Shown: positions 8,877-17,793 of the stretch, piece by piece
Position numbering within the stretch: the stretch's first letter is position 1
How the letters are laid out: the number at the start of each line of letters is the position of its first letter
Source of the DNA: Fictibacillus phosphorivorans
GTDB taxonomy: Bacteria; Bacillota; Bacilli; Bacillales; Fictibacillaceae
Assembly (NCBI RefSeq): GCF_023715845.1
Contig: NZ_JAMBOR010000005.1
Span: 124,001-188,000, forward strand
Reading direction: 5' to 3'
Length of the DNA: 64,000 nt
The notes under the pieces: generated by a model
The model's input: the letters and a program-made list of their open reading frames with translations, nothing else
Database searches by the model: none
What the model was told of the DNA's origin: nothing
Made by a program: the position numbers and the translations under genes

Positions 8877-10262
8877 CCGTTGCTTTTCTCTGAAAAATGT
8901 AATGGTAAAGGATGTGCCTTGGCCAGCCTGGCTTTCTGCCTGGATATCGCCGTTATGCAGCTCGATGATCTGTTTTACGATCGAAAGCCCGAGGCCTGTA
9001 CCATCTTTCTTTCTTGCCGAGTCCACTCTGTAAAAGCGGTCGAAAATCTGGTCGATCGTATGTGCAGATATTCCGATTCCTGTGTCTTTCACTACAACTT
9101 TAATTTCGGATGGAGTCTGAGACAGGCTGATCAGAATGCTGCCGCCATGCGAGTTATATTTGATGGCATTTGTCAGCAGGTTGTCCCAAATGTTCACCAA
9201 AAGCTCAGGGTCTCCTTTAAAAGTGACGGGTGCGAGCTTGTAGGAAACCTCAATTTCTTTTTCCTCCAGCCGCCATTGGTGCCTGCGGATGGTTTCCTTG
9301 ATCTGCTCATCCAATCTTACTTCTGAAAGCTGCATTGGATAGGATCCTTGATCTAGGGAAGTGAGTAGCAGAAGCTGTTTCGTCAAATTAGATAGCCGCT
9401 TCGATTCCTGATCGATAATTTGCACATATTCGAAATGTTCTTCATCCGACAGTTGTTGTGTCTGCAGAAGCTCCGCATACCCTTGAATATTCATAAGAGG
9501 GGACTGGAAATCATGGGACACATTGTTAATGAATGACTTGCGGGCCTCATCATTGTGCTGCAGCTGTTTCTGCATGCGGCTGAAGCTTTCCGCGAGCTGT
9601 CCGATTTCATCCTTTCTCTCAATATTTAAGGGAAAGTTAAAATTCTCACGCGTTATTTCCTTGGTTGCTTCCGTCAGCTTGGATATCGGTTTGATGAGAT
9701 GCTTGGCGAACACGATCACACCGATAATGCTGACAACCGCAATGGCGACAAAGAACCAAGCGAATATCATGTGGATATCTGAGAAAATTAGATTATTATT
9801 CGGACGAAGGAATAGCCCGTAATTTTGATTCTCCATGGTAAAAGGAACGCCAACTGTGTTTTTAAGGTCATTTGAAAAATGACCCATCATCAGAAATTTT
9901 CCGGCAAAGCTCTCCATCCCGTGATAAACCTTTTGATCGGTCAGCACTTTCTCAGCTTCCTCAGGCAGTTCGGTCCTTTTGAACGGCTGGCCGAAAAACT
10001 CTCCATCGCCCGTTTCATTTACGATATAAAGCTGATAGCCGAGCTTACTCATAGAGTTTAAGTAGGTTTTATAAGTAGAAGCAGAGGAATGCATATGTTC
10101 CAGTCCATTTGCGATTTCCTCTGCAATCATCACATTCTGACTGTCGATCTTCCCTTTTGTTGAAGTCACATAGACCCAGTTTGTTAAAAGGAAGGACAGC
10201 AGGATGCTGATCCCTAAAATCATAAGTGTGGCTATAATGAATTTTCGGTAGAGCGTCTTCAT
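8874..10262 (-). CDS. Sensor histidine kinase
   Basis: 462 residues. Two membrane segments (about 7-29 and 165-187) bracket an extracellular sensor region; then HAMP, HisKA with the H-box NNVSHDFQSPL (His near residue 250), and HATPase with NAIKYNSHGG (N box), DTGIGIS (G1), FDRFYRVDSARKKDGTGLGLSIV (F and G2). Its start overlaps the response regulator stop by 4 bases, so the two are translationally coupled and are a cognate pair. The upstream MMPL exporter suggests response to a lipid, peptide or envelope stress. Confidence 0.93.
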   Translation of the reverse strand: MKTLYRKFIIATLMILGISILLSFLLTNWVYVTSTKGKIDSQNVMIAEEIANGLEHMHSSASTYKTYLNSMSKLGYQLYIVNETGDGEFFGQPFKRTELPEEAEKVLTDQKVYHGMESFAGKFLMMGHFSNDLKNTVGVPFTMENQNYGLFLRPNNNLIFSDIHMIFAWFFVAIAVVSIIGVIVFAKHLIKPISKLTEATKEITRENFNFPLNIERKDEIGQLAESFSRMQKQLQHNDEARKSFINNVSHDFQSPLMNIQGYAELLQTQQLSDEEHFEYVQIIDQESKRLSNLTKQLLLLTSLDQGSYPMQLSEVRLDEQIKETIRRHQWRLEEKEIEVSYKLAPVTFKGDPELLVNIWDNLLTNAIKYNSHGGSILISLSQTPSEIKVVVKDTGIGISAHTIDQIFDRFYRVDSARKKDGTGLGLSIVKQIIELHNGDIQAESQAGQGTSFTITFFREKQR

Positions 10263-10930
10263 TTTGTTTCCTCAAGCTTATAGCCGATGCCGCGGATCGT
10301 CTGAATCTCAACGTTTGCTCCGTATTTTTTCAGCCGGTCGCGTATGCGGTTAATGTGGGTGTTTAATGTCTGTTCGCTACCTTCATAATCCGCCCCCCAT
10401 GCCTGTTCGATTAAAGCAGCGCGTTGTGTGATCTTGTTTTTTCGGGCAGCCAGCAAACTCAAGAGCTCAAACTCCTTCAGTGGAAAAAGGATGGTCTCCT
10501 GATTGATCTCCACTTCAAAGCTTTTTCTGTCTATGGACAGATTACCGGCTTTTACAACAGTCTCCATAGCCCGCCCGGCACGCCGCAGAACGACGGCTAT
10601 GCGGAAAAGGAGCTCCTTCACTTCAAACGGTTTGACAATATAGTCTTCAGATCCAGACAGGAAACCCTCTTCTTTATCACTGAGCTGTCCTTTTGCTGTT
10701 AATAGAATAACAGGGATGCCGAAGTCGTCTGTCAGAAGCCTGGTGAGTTCAAAACCGTTCATACCAGGCATCATCACATCGACGACGGCTAAATCTGCCG
10801 TTTGTTCTTCTAATAGCATTAAAGCGTCTTGCGCATTGTCTGCACGCAGCACTTGATAGCCTTCACGATTTAGATGGATCGTGACAAGTTTTTGAATATG
10901 CACATCATCATCAACGACAAGTATTTTCAT
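10259..10930 (-). CDS. OmpR/PhoB-family response regulator
   Basis: 223 residues: receiver domain with acidic pocket VVDDD, phospho-acceptor Asp in VVDVMMPGMNG (about residue 52), switch LTAKG and conserved Lys in EDYIVKPFE, followed by a winged-helix domain ending in TIRGIGYKLEE. RBS GAGGAGG precedes the ATG. Lies 45 bases after the MMPL stop with a hairpin between them, and overlaps the kinase. Confidence 0.94.
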   Translation of the reverse strand: MKILVVDDDVHIQKLVTIHLNREGYQVLRADNAQDALMLLEEQTADLAVVDVMMPGMNGFELTRLLTDDFGIPVILLTAKGQLSDKEEGFLSGSEDYIVKPFEVKELLFRIAVVLRRAGRAMETVVKAGNLSIDRKSFEVEINQETILFPLKEFELLSLLAARKNKITQRAALIEQAWGADYEGSEQTLNTHINRIRDRLKKYGANVEIQTIRGIGYKLEETK

Positions 10931-10949
10931 GTAAGGTCCTCCTCTTGGG

Positions 10950-10976
10950 GGAATAGGGAGGAACCCTCTCTATTCC
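10950..10976 (-). other. Intercistronic hairpin between the MMPL gene and the response regulator
   Basis: On the minus strand GGAATAGAGAGG and CCTCCCTATTCC form a 12-base stem with a single mismatch and a 3-base loop, starting in the MMPL stop codon and ending before the regulator's ribosome site. No T-run follows, so it is more likely an mRNA processing or stabilising structure, or a partial attenuator, than a full terminator. Confidence 0.7.
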
Positions 10977-13096
10977 TAAATGTTTTGCTGGGAAGTTTCC
11001 TTATCTTTTTCGAAAAATAAGATCAATGCCGGAAGCAGCATGCCTCTTACAAGGAAGGTATCAATCAAAATTCCCATAGCAACGATGAAGCCAAAGACGA
11101 ACAAGTCTGCAATTGGCATGGTCATCAAGGCGGCAAATGTAGCAGCTAGTATAAGACCTGCTGAAGAAATAACGCCGCCGGTATTGCGGATGGAGATTTC
11201 AAGAGCTTCCTTCACACGGTGTTTCTTTCTTTCCTCCATAAAGCGTGAAACCAAGATGATATTGTAATCGATCCCCAAGGCTACAAGGAAAATAAACGAA
11301 TAGACAGGAACACGAGAACTGATGGCGTCAAAGCCGAATAATACATCAACCAAGAAAATTCCAAGTCCTAAAGCCGAGACAAATGAGAGCAAGATCGTTG
11401 CCATCATGTAGATCGGCATCCGGATGGATTTAGTAAGCGCAAATAACAGCGCAAGGATCAGGATCGTTTCAAGTAAGACAATCTTTTTGATATCACCGCT
11501 GTTGATATCTTGTTCATCCACGATTTTCGGTGTTACCCCACTATAGTAGGATTTTGCATCCACACCGATTTCTTTTAAAAGCTCAGGTGTATCATCACGT
11601 AAATTTCTCATAAAGTCTATGGCCTTATTAGAATACGGGTTGATAGATAGGGCCACATCCATTTTTGCAGCCTTCCCGTCTTCGGTCAGGGCAGACAGGC
11701 GGACAGAAGCAACTTCATCAAATTCCTGAAGCTTTTTACTGATTGCATCTGCATCCTTTTCATCTAACTTGTCATCACTGACAACGAGAAGTGTCGAAGG
11801 AGCCAGCTCTCCTTTATCATATCGAGCTTCCACGATTTCATACCCGACTCGAGATGGCAGATCCTCTGGGAATTTCTTGACCGTGTCAAATTCATAATCA
11901 AGATTGAACACATTAAACGCTGTGATCAGCATGAAAATACCAACAATTCCTCCAGAGAGGCCTGGTTTGTTCACAACGAATCGGGCAATAGGTTCCCAAA
12001 CACTATGTTTCACTTCTGTTTCTGCACCGTACTTAGGAACCTTAGGCCAAAACGCCTTACGTCCGAATAGGGTAAATAAAGCCGGAACCAGTGTAATGGA
12101 AGCCAGCATGATAAAAAACATAGCTGTTCCAAAAATCGGAGCAAAGTTCTGATAATCTCTGAAATCCGCGAAAAACAGAATGAGCATGGCAGCCAGCACG
12201 GTTCCACCGGCAAAGAAAACAGGTTCGCCTGTTGCACGCATGGCATGCTTCATAGCCTCATATTTGTTTTCGAAATGATTCAGTTCCTCACGGTAACGGG
12301 AGAAAACAAACAACGAGTAATCAATAACGGCAGCAAACAAGAGAATGCTCATGATTGAGGTCGTTTGGTTATTGATCTCGAGACCACCGGCCCCCATTAG
12401 AGCAACACTCTGATTCACGACCTGGTAGACGATCACCGTGGCTAGAAGTGGAATGATAGCAAGCAATGGTGAACGGTATATCGCGATTAATAGTACAAGA
12501 ATGATAAGGACTGTTGCGATCAGAAGTACAAAGTCAGCCTGTTCAAACAGCTTGACTGTGTCTCCGGCAATACCGGCAGGACCGGTAATATAGAATGCGG
12601 TGTTTTCAAGATTCTTAGCAATCTTATTTCCGACCTCAGAAGCATGATCATTAATTTCCGCATATTGATCATTGCCGAGTCCTTGTTCAAGCTCCATTGG
12701 CACAATCAAAGTGGACTTGTCCTCAGAAATGAAAGAGTTAACAGCTTGCGGCGGAAGCTTGGTGATATCGACAATGGTCTTGACCCCTTCGATATCCTCT
12801 TTCTTGATTCCTTCTAATATCTGCTGAGCTTCATCGATCTGAACCTCGCCATTTTCATTATGGAAAACTAGGATGCCCGGCGTTCCTTGTTTGTTAGGAA
12901 AATATTCCTCTGTTTTATTCTGGGCGATGATGGATTTCGCTTCATCGGGAAGCGACTGGAAATTATTTATCTTATAATCCCCAAGCATAGGGCCAGCACT
13001 TAGGCCAACCATCAGCACAAGCCAGCTGATAATCGTAATCCACATTCCCCTCTTGGTAGAAACCCAATCTGTTATTGTATGCAGCAGTTTTTTCAC
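10976..13096 (-). CDS. MMPL/RND-superfamily membrane exporter
   Basis: 706 residues from GTG 13096, with AGGAGG seven bases upstream (a longer in-frame start at 13123 lies before that ribosome site). Two repeats, each one membrane helix, a large extracellular loop and a bundle of five or six helices. MMPL signatures visible: SILLFAAVIDYSLFVFSRYREE and FIFLVALGIDYNIILVSRFMEE, with the Asp-Tyr pairs thought to carry protons. The family moves lipids, siderophore-like or antimicrobial compounds with the proton gradient. First gene of an operon with the two-component pair. Similar in size to the YdfJ group of Bacillus. Confidence 0.92.
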   Translation of the reverse strand: MKKLLHTITDWVSTKRGMWITIISWLVLMVGLSAGPMLGDYKINNFQSLPDEAKSIIAQNKTEEYFPNKQGTPGILVFHNENGEVQIDEAQQILEGIKKEDIEGVKTIVDITKLPPQAVNSFISEDKSTLIVPMELEQGLGNDQYAEINDHASEVGNKIAKNLENTAFYITGPAGIAGDTVKLFEQADFVLLIATVLIILVLLIAIYRSPLLAIIPLLATVIVYQVVNQSVALMGAGGLEINNQTTSIMSILLFAAVIDYSLFVFSRYREELNHFENKYEAMKHAMRATGEPVFFAGGTVLAAMLILFFADFRDYQNFAPIFGTAMFFIMLASITLVPALFTLFGRKAFWPKVPKYGAETEVKHSVWEPIARFVVNKPGLSGGIVGIFMLITAFNVFNLDYEFDTVKKFPEDLPSRVGYEIVEARYDKGELAPSTLLVVSDDKLDEKDADAISKKLQEFDEVASVRLSALTEDGKAAKMDVALSINPYSNKAIDFMRNLRDDTPELLKEIGVDAKSYYSGVTPKIVDEQDINSGDIKKIVLLETILILALLFALTKSIRMPIYMMATILLSFVSALGLGIFLVDVLFGFDAISSRVPVYSFIFLVALGIDYNIILVSRFMEERKKHRVKEALEISIRNTGGVISSAGLILAATFAALMTMPIADLFVFGFIVAMGILIDTFLVRGMLLPALILFFEKDKETSQQNI

Positions 13097-13326
13097 ATAA
13101 ATGCCTCCTAAATCTAATTTCACTAGCTATTCTATAAAATGAAAATAAACTGAACCTCAACTTCTGTTTACAATTAGCGCCTGTGAAATGAAGATATATA
13201 GAAAGTATAAACATAAAAACAGGGGGAGAGACAATTTTTGCAGTTAATGGATTGATTTTCCCTGCTTAAACCGTTGTTTAACATGGTCTGATTCATTTGT
13301 TTAAATGGAAAATGGGGGAGAAAGAA

Positions 13327-13497
13327 ATCCTATGAGTCGTTGAGTGATGTCTATGGGCCAAAAAGCTAGTTCTATGAGTCAAAAAAGCTATTCTATGGGT
13401 CGTTATGGAGGGCATATGAGTCTTTAGCTGTTCTATGAGTCGTTATGGTGATTCTATGAGCCAAAGTAGCTGTTCTATGGGTCTTCGTTAACAATGG
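13327..13497 (+). repeat. TATG-grid element, copy B
   Basis: Marks at 13331, 13352, 13373, 13394, 13415, 13434, 13455 and 13476: intervals 21-21-21-21-19-21-21. Words after TATG are AGT, GGT, GGC or AGC rather than the CAT/CAC of copies D and E. Unit 5 (19 nt) is TATGAGTCTTTAGCTGTTC. It lies in the 520-base gap between the divergent MMPL and phosphatase-fold genes; the remainder of that gap holds promoters I cannot place with confidence and a small CTCTT/AAGAG hairpin with GACTTTTTATT at 13500-13530. Confidence 0.93.
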
Positions 13498-13620
13498 TGC
13501 TCTTCTTCTGATAAGAGGACTTTTTATTAGAAAATTCAGATGAAACGCTTCCCACAACAAAATATAATGCTATACTATCCTTATTTCTTTATAAAATAGA
13601 TCAATGGTGAGGTGGAAGTA

Positions 13621-14391
13621 TTGAAGTTTATGACCTTTAACATAAGAGTAGATGTACCTGTTCCGGAGAATTCATGGTCAGATCGGAAGGACAAAGTAGC
13701 CGAAGTCATACATCAAGAAGCCCCTATAATAGTCGGTTTACAGGAAGCAACCCCAAGGATGTTATCTCAGTTGATGGATGAGCTACCTAGCTACAGTTGG
13801 ATTGGCAAGCCGCGAAGGAAAGAGGATGAATGTTCACCGATTCTCTATCAAAAAGATAAGGTTGAACTTCACGATTCAACTACGTTTTGGTTGTCTGAAA
13901 CGCCAGAAGTGGAAGGGAGTATGAGTTGGGATACGAGTTTCCCTCGAATATGTACGTGGGGTGAGTTTTCACTGAAAGCTGAGCCCTCCACTAGATTCCG
14001 GATCTTCAATACGCATTTAGATCATATCAGTGAGGAAGCCCGAATTCAGGGGATACGCTTAATCAAAGACACCATCCATTCCATAAATGAAAAACAACCA
14101 CTTCCAACCATCTTAATGGGAGATTTTAATGATACTCCAAATAGTGAAGCTCTTGCTATTTGTGAAAAAGAAATGAGATATACAAATGCCTTTACCTACA
14201 TAAATGAAGATGAAAAGAAGAGAAAAACCTTCCACGACTTTAATGGTGGCATTGAAGGTGAGCCGATTGACTATATCTTTGCGTCTTCCGATATCATGTT
14301 ATCTCAATCAAAAATCATCAGAACTAAGATACAAAACCGGTACCCTTCCGATCATTATCCTGTAACTATGATGGCAACGTTTCCTAGTTAA
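13621..14391 (+). CDS. Endonuclease/exonuclease/phosphatase-fold protein
   Basis: 256 residues from TTG 13621, which has GGTGAGGTGG just upstream; GTG 13612 overlaps that site and ATG 13630 is another option. Fold signatures: MTFNIRVD (Asn), VGLQEATP (catalytic Glu), NTHLDH, ILMGDFND (Asp/Asn) and the C-terminal SDHYP His. No signal peptide, so it is cytoplasmic. Relatives hydrolyse phosphodiesters of nucleic acids, inositol phosphates or lipids; the substrate is unknown. Seems a single-gene unit. Confidence 0.85.
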   Translation: MKFMTFNIRVDVPVPENSWSDRKDKVAEVIHQEAPIIVGLQEATPRMLSQLMDELPSYSWIGKPRRKEDECSPILYQKDKVELHDSTTFWLSETPEVEGSMSWDTSFPRICTWGEFSLKAEPSTRFRIFNTHLDHISEEARIQGIRLIKDTIHSINEKQPLPTILMGDFNDTPNSEALAICEKEMRYTNAFTYINEDEKKRKTFHDFNGGIEGEPIDYIFASSDIMLSQSKIIRTKIQNRYPSDHYPVTMMATFPS

Positions 14392-14520
14392 CATGATTTT
14401 TTAAAATTTTATGTAAAAGAAGGTGAAGAAGATAGTTCATTAGCTATAAAATATTCTAAAAACTCTAAATATTTAAAAAATATATTGTGACTTTATTAAA
14501 GTTATGGTAGTTTTAAAATT

Positions 14521-14535
14521 AATAAAAACGTTTTT
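14521..14535. promoter_or_regulatory. Putative LacI operator, site 1
   Basis: AATAAAAACGTTTTTAT contains the palindrome AAAAACGTTTTT with the central CG typical of LacI/GalR operators. Two more copies sit at 14737 and 15800, on either side of the LacI gene. The 14392-14766 gap otherwise holds a cre box and no gene. Confidence 0.65.
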
Positions 14536-14670
14536 ATGCTGTGGTGCATTTTTCATTACTATTTAATAACGAATGTGGGGTGATTAGGAATACATCTTTG
14601 AAGGTAATATGAAATCAAGAACTCGATAGCATGGGTGGGAACAACAAACTTAAATTTTTTTCGAAAGAAA

Positions 14671-14684
14671 AGAAAACGCTTACA
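14671..14684 (-). promoter_or_regulatory. Catabolite-responsive element (cre) upstream of the LacI gene
   Basis: The minus strand reads TGTAAGCGTTTTCT, matching 13 of 14 positions of the CcpA consensus TGWAAGCGNTWNCA. It places the LacI gene, and perhaps its importer operon, under carbon catabolite control. Confidence 0.72.
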
Positions 14685-14736
14685 TAAATAACGATTACAA
14701 CTTTAACAACAAGGAATAGATAAAGATATGTCAAAA

Positions 14737-14752
14737 AATAAAAACGTTTTAA
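14737..14752. promoter_or_regulatory. Putative LacI operator, site 2 (autoregulatory)
   Basis: AATAAAAACGTTTTAA lies 15 bases before the chosen ATG of the LacI gene and so would be in its promoter-leader region. Same core as sites at 14521 and 15800. Confidence 0.65.
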
Positions 14753-14766
14753 AAAGGAAGAATCCA

Positions 14767-15786
14767 ATGGGAAAAGTAACGATAAAGGACGTAGCGAGAG
14801 AAGCGGGTGTATCCATCTCGACCGTTTCTAACGCATTGAACAACGTGGATGTACTCGTTCCTGCTACAAAAGCTCATATATTAGCGGTTGCAGAAAGGTT
14901 GAACTATATCCCGAATCTGAATGGAAAACTATTAAAAGCTAGCGAAAGCAAGATGTTGGGGTTCTTTACGACAAGTGTAAGCGGGCCATACTTTTATGTG
15001 CTAGTTGAAGCAATGGCTCGTCATTGTGAGAAGTTAGGATATGGTTTAAACATCGTAGTCGCAAAAGATAAACGTGCGATCTTAAACAACATCTTAGGGC
15101 AACGACTTGATGGAGTCCTTATTTTTGAAGAGCTATTAATCGATGAAAAAGATGTTGCGATGATGGAGAAAGCACAAGTCAAAGCCGTTTTTCTCGATCG
15201 GGTCTTGGAGAATGAGACGATGGGGAGCGTCATCTTTGATTCCTATGCGGCAGGCTATGACGCGACCAAATATTTAATCAGCTTAGGGCATAAAAAAATC
15301 GCGTACATCTCAGGTGTTGATACGATGTACGACAGTGTCCAGCGGAAAGAGGGATATCTTGCTGCATTAAGAGAACATCAAATACCTTTTGATGAGAGCT
15401 ATATCCTGCAAGGTTTCTTTGAAGAAGAAGGGACGTACAACGCGGTAAAATCATTCGTTCATTCTCATCCAGAGACACTGCCTCATGCCTTTTTAGCTGG
15501 AAATGATGTGAGTGCTATCGGGTGTATTAAAGCATTAAAATCGCAAGGATATCAAGTGCCGGAAGATGTTAGTGTCATGGGATTTGATGATATCAATCTT
15601 GCGGAGTATTTTTCACCGCCACTTACAACCGTGAAGAACCAGATCGCAAGACAAGGCATACTTGCTGTGGATCACCTAGTGAAATTGATTAAAAACGAAG
15701 AAAAAGGCAGAATACAAAAGCTTCAAGGCGAGATCATTGTCCGCCGTTCTAGTGCTTTGAAAGTAGACCAGACGATAGGAAGATAA
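14767..15786 (+). CDS. LacI/GalR-family transcriptional regulator
   Basis: 339 residues from ATG 14767 (AAAAAGGAAG upstream). An ATG at 14728 is in frame, but the 13 codons it would add (KNKNVLKRKN) are made by the operator site itself and precede the classic N-terminus MGKVTIKDVAREAGVSISTVSNALN. Helix-turn-helix about residues 5-24, hinge helix LNYIPNLNGKLL, then a periplasmic-binding-protein-like sensor domain ending in the FDDINLAEYFSPPLTTV signature. Its gene sits between matching AAAACGTTTT palindromes and ahead of an importer-GH30 operon, which it most likely represses until an oligosaccharide signal binds. Confidence 0.9.
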   Translation: MGKVTIKDVAREAGVSISTVSNALNNVDVLVPATKAHILAVAERLNYIPNLNGKLLKASESKMLGFFTTSVSGPYFYVLVEAMARHCEKLGYGLNIVVAKDKRAILNNILGQRLDGVLIFEELLIDEKDVAMMEKAQVKAVFLDRVLENETMGSVIFDSYAAGYDATKYLISLGHKKIAYISGVDTMYDSVQRKEGYLAALREHQIPFDESYILQGFFEEEGTYNAVKSFVHSHPETLPHAFLAGNDVSAIGCIKALKSQGYQVPEDVSVMGFDDINLAEYFSPPLTTVKNQIARQGILAVDHLVKLIKNEEKGRIQKLQGEIIVRRSSALKVDQTIGR

Positions 15787-15799
15787 TTTTTTACTCTTC

Positions 15800-15816
15800 A
15801 ATAAAAACGTTTTTTT
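15800..15816. promoter_or_regulatory. Putative LacI operator, site 3
   Basis: AATAAAAACGTTTTTTT between the LacI gene and the first permease gene, 34 bases before the permease start. Same core as the two upstream sites, so the regulator probably controls the importer operon from here. Confidence 0.68.
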
Positions 15817-15849
15817 TACAACAAAAATGAGCAAAGGAGGGAGATAAAT

Positions 15850-16827
15850 GTGAAGGTATCGGTTATGGGGAAAAGGGACGTTGAAACAACGAAAAAAAAG
15901 CCTACAGAACCGAGGATTAAACGGTTTTTCAAAGATTTTAAAAACCAATGGGAACTGCAGTCCATGATTATACCTGGTCTCGTTTTTATGATTATCTTCA
16001 GCTACATACCGATGTATGGTCTGTTGATCGCTTTTAAGCAATATACGGCGCTCGACACTTTTTCTAGCGCTCCATGGGTAGGGTTAGAGAACTTTCGGAT
16101 CATCCTGACAGACAAGTTTTTCTGGGAAGCCATGATTAATACCGTAGCGATCAGTTTGATGAAGCTCGCGATCGGGTTCGTCGCTCCTATCATTCTAGCA
16201 ATCATGATCTATGAGCTGCACGATGGTCCGGTCAAGCGTTTCATGCAGACCATCTCGTATTTGCCTCACTTTTTATCTTGGATCGTATTGGGCGGTATGT
16301 TGATCACGTGGTTCTCGACGACGGGATTATTAAATCAAACCTTAATAGCCGCAGGTATTCTAGATAAACCGCAAAATTACTTGCTTGATGCGGGGAAGTA
16401 TTGGTGGATCGCGACACTTTCTGATATCTGGAAAGAAGTCGGTTGGGGGACGATTCTTTATCTCGCCGTCATGTCCAAAATCGATCCGACTTATTATGAA
16501 GCTGCAAAGATCGATGGGGCGAACCGGTTGAAACAGATCTGGCATATTACGATTCCTTCTATGAAATATATCATCAATCTCAATCTAATCCTCGCCATAA
16601 GTGGGATCTTCGGGTCGAACTTTGATCAGACTTTAGTGCTCATGAATACGCAGAACCAAGAGAAAGCAGAAGTTCTTAGTACATATGTCTATCGAATCGG
16701 GATGACACAAGGGGATTTCTCATATGCGACAGCAGTAGGTCTTGGGATGTCTGTTGTCTCGCTCATTCTTCTACTCGGTGCACATAAGGTCACGAAACGA
16801 TTAAATGAAGGACAATCTGTTCTTTAG
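15850..16827 (+). CDS. LplB-type polysaccharide ABC permease
   Basis: 325 residues from GTG 15850 (AAAGGAGGG 9 bases upstream). A cytoplasmic N-terminus rich in Lys/Arg is followed by six membrane segments; IIPGLVFMIIFSYIPMYGLLIAFKQY is the typical beginning of LplB/YteP proteins, and the EAA loop reads PTYYEAAKIDGANRLKQIWHI. With the next two genes it makes a complete importer except for the ATPase, which Bacillaceae often supply from one shared protein (MsmX). Confidence 0.9.
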   Translation: MKVSVMGKRDVETTKKKPTEPRIKRFFKDFKNQWELQSMIIPGLVFMIIFSYIPMYGLLIAFKQYTALDTFSSAPWVGLENFRIILTDKFFWEAMINTVAISLMKLAIGFVAPIILAIMIYELHDGPVKRFMQTISYLPHFLSWIVLGGMLITWFSTTGLLNQTLIAAGILDKPQNYLLDAGKYWWIATLSDIWKEVGWGTILYLAVMSKIDPTYYEAAKIDGANRLKQIWHITIPSMKYIINLNLILAISGIFGSNFDQTLVLMNTQNQEKAEVLSTYVYRIGMTQGDFSYATAVGLGMSVVSLILLLGAHKVTKRLNEGQSVL

Positions 16828-16841
16828 GAAGGGGGGAGTTT

Positions 16842-17729
16842 ATGCAAAGAAAAGTAGTTAAGGGAGATATGGATAGCCGAATTTTTAACTTTATTAATAT
16901 GTCTCTTTTGATTATCTTCACGTTTATTATTATCATTCCGATTTGGAATGTGCTCGTTTCGTCTTTTAGTTCTGGAAGATCGCTTGCGGAGGGCGGTTTT
17001 GTATTTTGGCCAAAAGAATTCTCCCTCGAGAACTATCAAGCTGTGTTCAGAGATGAGACGATCTGGCAAGCGTTCTTCATATCTGTAGCAAAGACGGTAA
17101 TCGGAGCGAGTACACATGTCTTGTTCTGTGCGATGGTCGCTTATGCCTACAGCAAACAGCATTTAAGAGGCCGTAAATTATATTCCATGCTCGGTATTAT
17201 CACGTTGTTCTTTAGTGGTGGTATGATCCCGACGTATTTACTTATCAAATCGTTAGGACTATTAAACAGTTTTTGGGTTTATATCATCCCAGCCCTATTC
17301 AGCTTTTTTGACGTCATTATCTTAATGAACTTTTTCAGAAATGTTCCTAAGTCTTTAGAGGACTCTGCCAAGATTGACGGTGCAGGGGATTGGAAAATCT
17401 TTTGGAAGATCTATCTTCCGCTATCTAAACCTGCGCTGGCAACGATTGCTTTATTTAACGGAGTCGGTCAGTGGAATGATTTTTTTACGACAAAATTGTA
17501 CGTAACGGACCAAGCATTGTATCCGTTACAGATGAAAATCTATGAGATCATCGTTCAATCTCAAACCCACTCGATGCAAAATATAGGGGGCTCGGTTGTT
17601 ATTGAAACGACAGCAAGAGGCGTTCAGCTTGCGACCATTGTTATTACGACCTTGCCGATTATCTTAATCTATCCACTCCTGCAAAGACATTTCATTTCTG
17701 GGATGATGCTCGGGGCAGTGAAAGAATAA
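16842..17729 (+). CDS. YtcP-type carbohydrate ABC permease
   Basis: 295 residues, ATG 16842 preceded by GGAAGGGGGG. Six membrane helices beginning FINMSLLIIFTFIIIIPIWNVLVSSF; EAA loop KSLEDSAKIDGAGDWKIFWKI; C-terminal RHFISGMMLGAVKE is diagnostic of the YtcP/YesQ group. Partner of the permease 14 bases upstream. Confidence 0.9.
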   Translation: MQRKVVKGDMDSRIFNFINMSLLIIFTFIIIIPIWNVLVSSFSSGRSLAEGGFVFWPKEFSLENYQAVFRDETIWQAFFISVAKTVIGASTHVLFCAMVAYAYSKQHLRGRKLYSMLGIITLFFSGGMIPTYLLIKSLGLLNSFWVYIIPALFSFFDVIILMNFFRNVPKSLEDSAKIDGAGDWKIFWKIYLPLSKPALATIALFNGVGQWNDFFTTKLYVTDQALYPLQMKIYEIIVQSQTHSMQNIGGSVVIETTARGVQLATIVITTLPIILIYPLLQRHFISGMMLGAVKE

Positions 17730-17752
17730 GGGACCTATTTTTTATGAACTCT

Positions 17753-17766
17753 TGAAAGCGTTAACA
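17753..17766 (+). promoter_or_regulatory. Perfect cre box before the solute-binding protein gene
   Basis: TGAAAGCGTTAACA fits all 14 positions of TGWAAGCGNTWNCA. It is in the 64-base gap between the permease and binding-protein genes, so CcpA bound here would act as a roadblock within the operon or on an internal promoter. Confidence 0.8.
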
Positions 17767-17793
17767 GGTTTTATATAAAAAGGAGGAGTACAA

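Noticed and set aside
13606-13632. GTG 13612 and ATG 13630 as starts of the phosphatase-fold gene
   Set aside because: GTG 13612 lies in the ribosome site; ATG 13630 is possible, but TTG 13621 has the better spacing.
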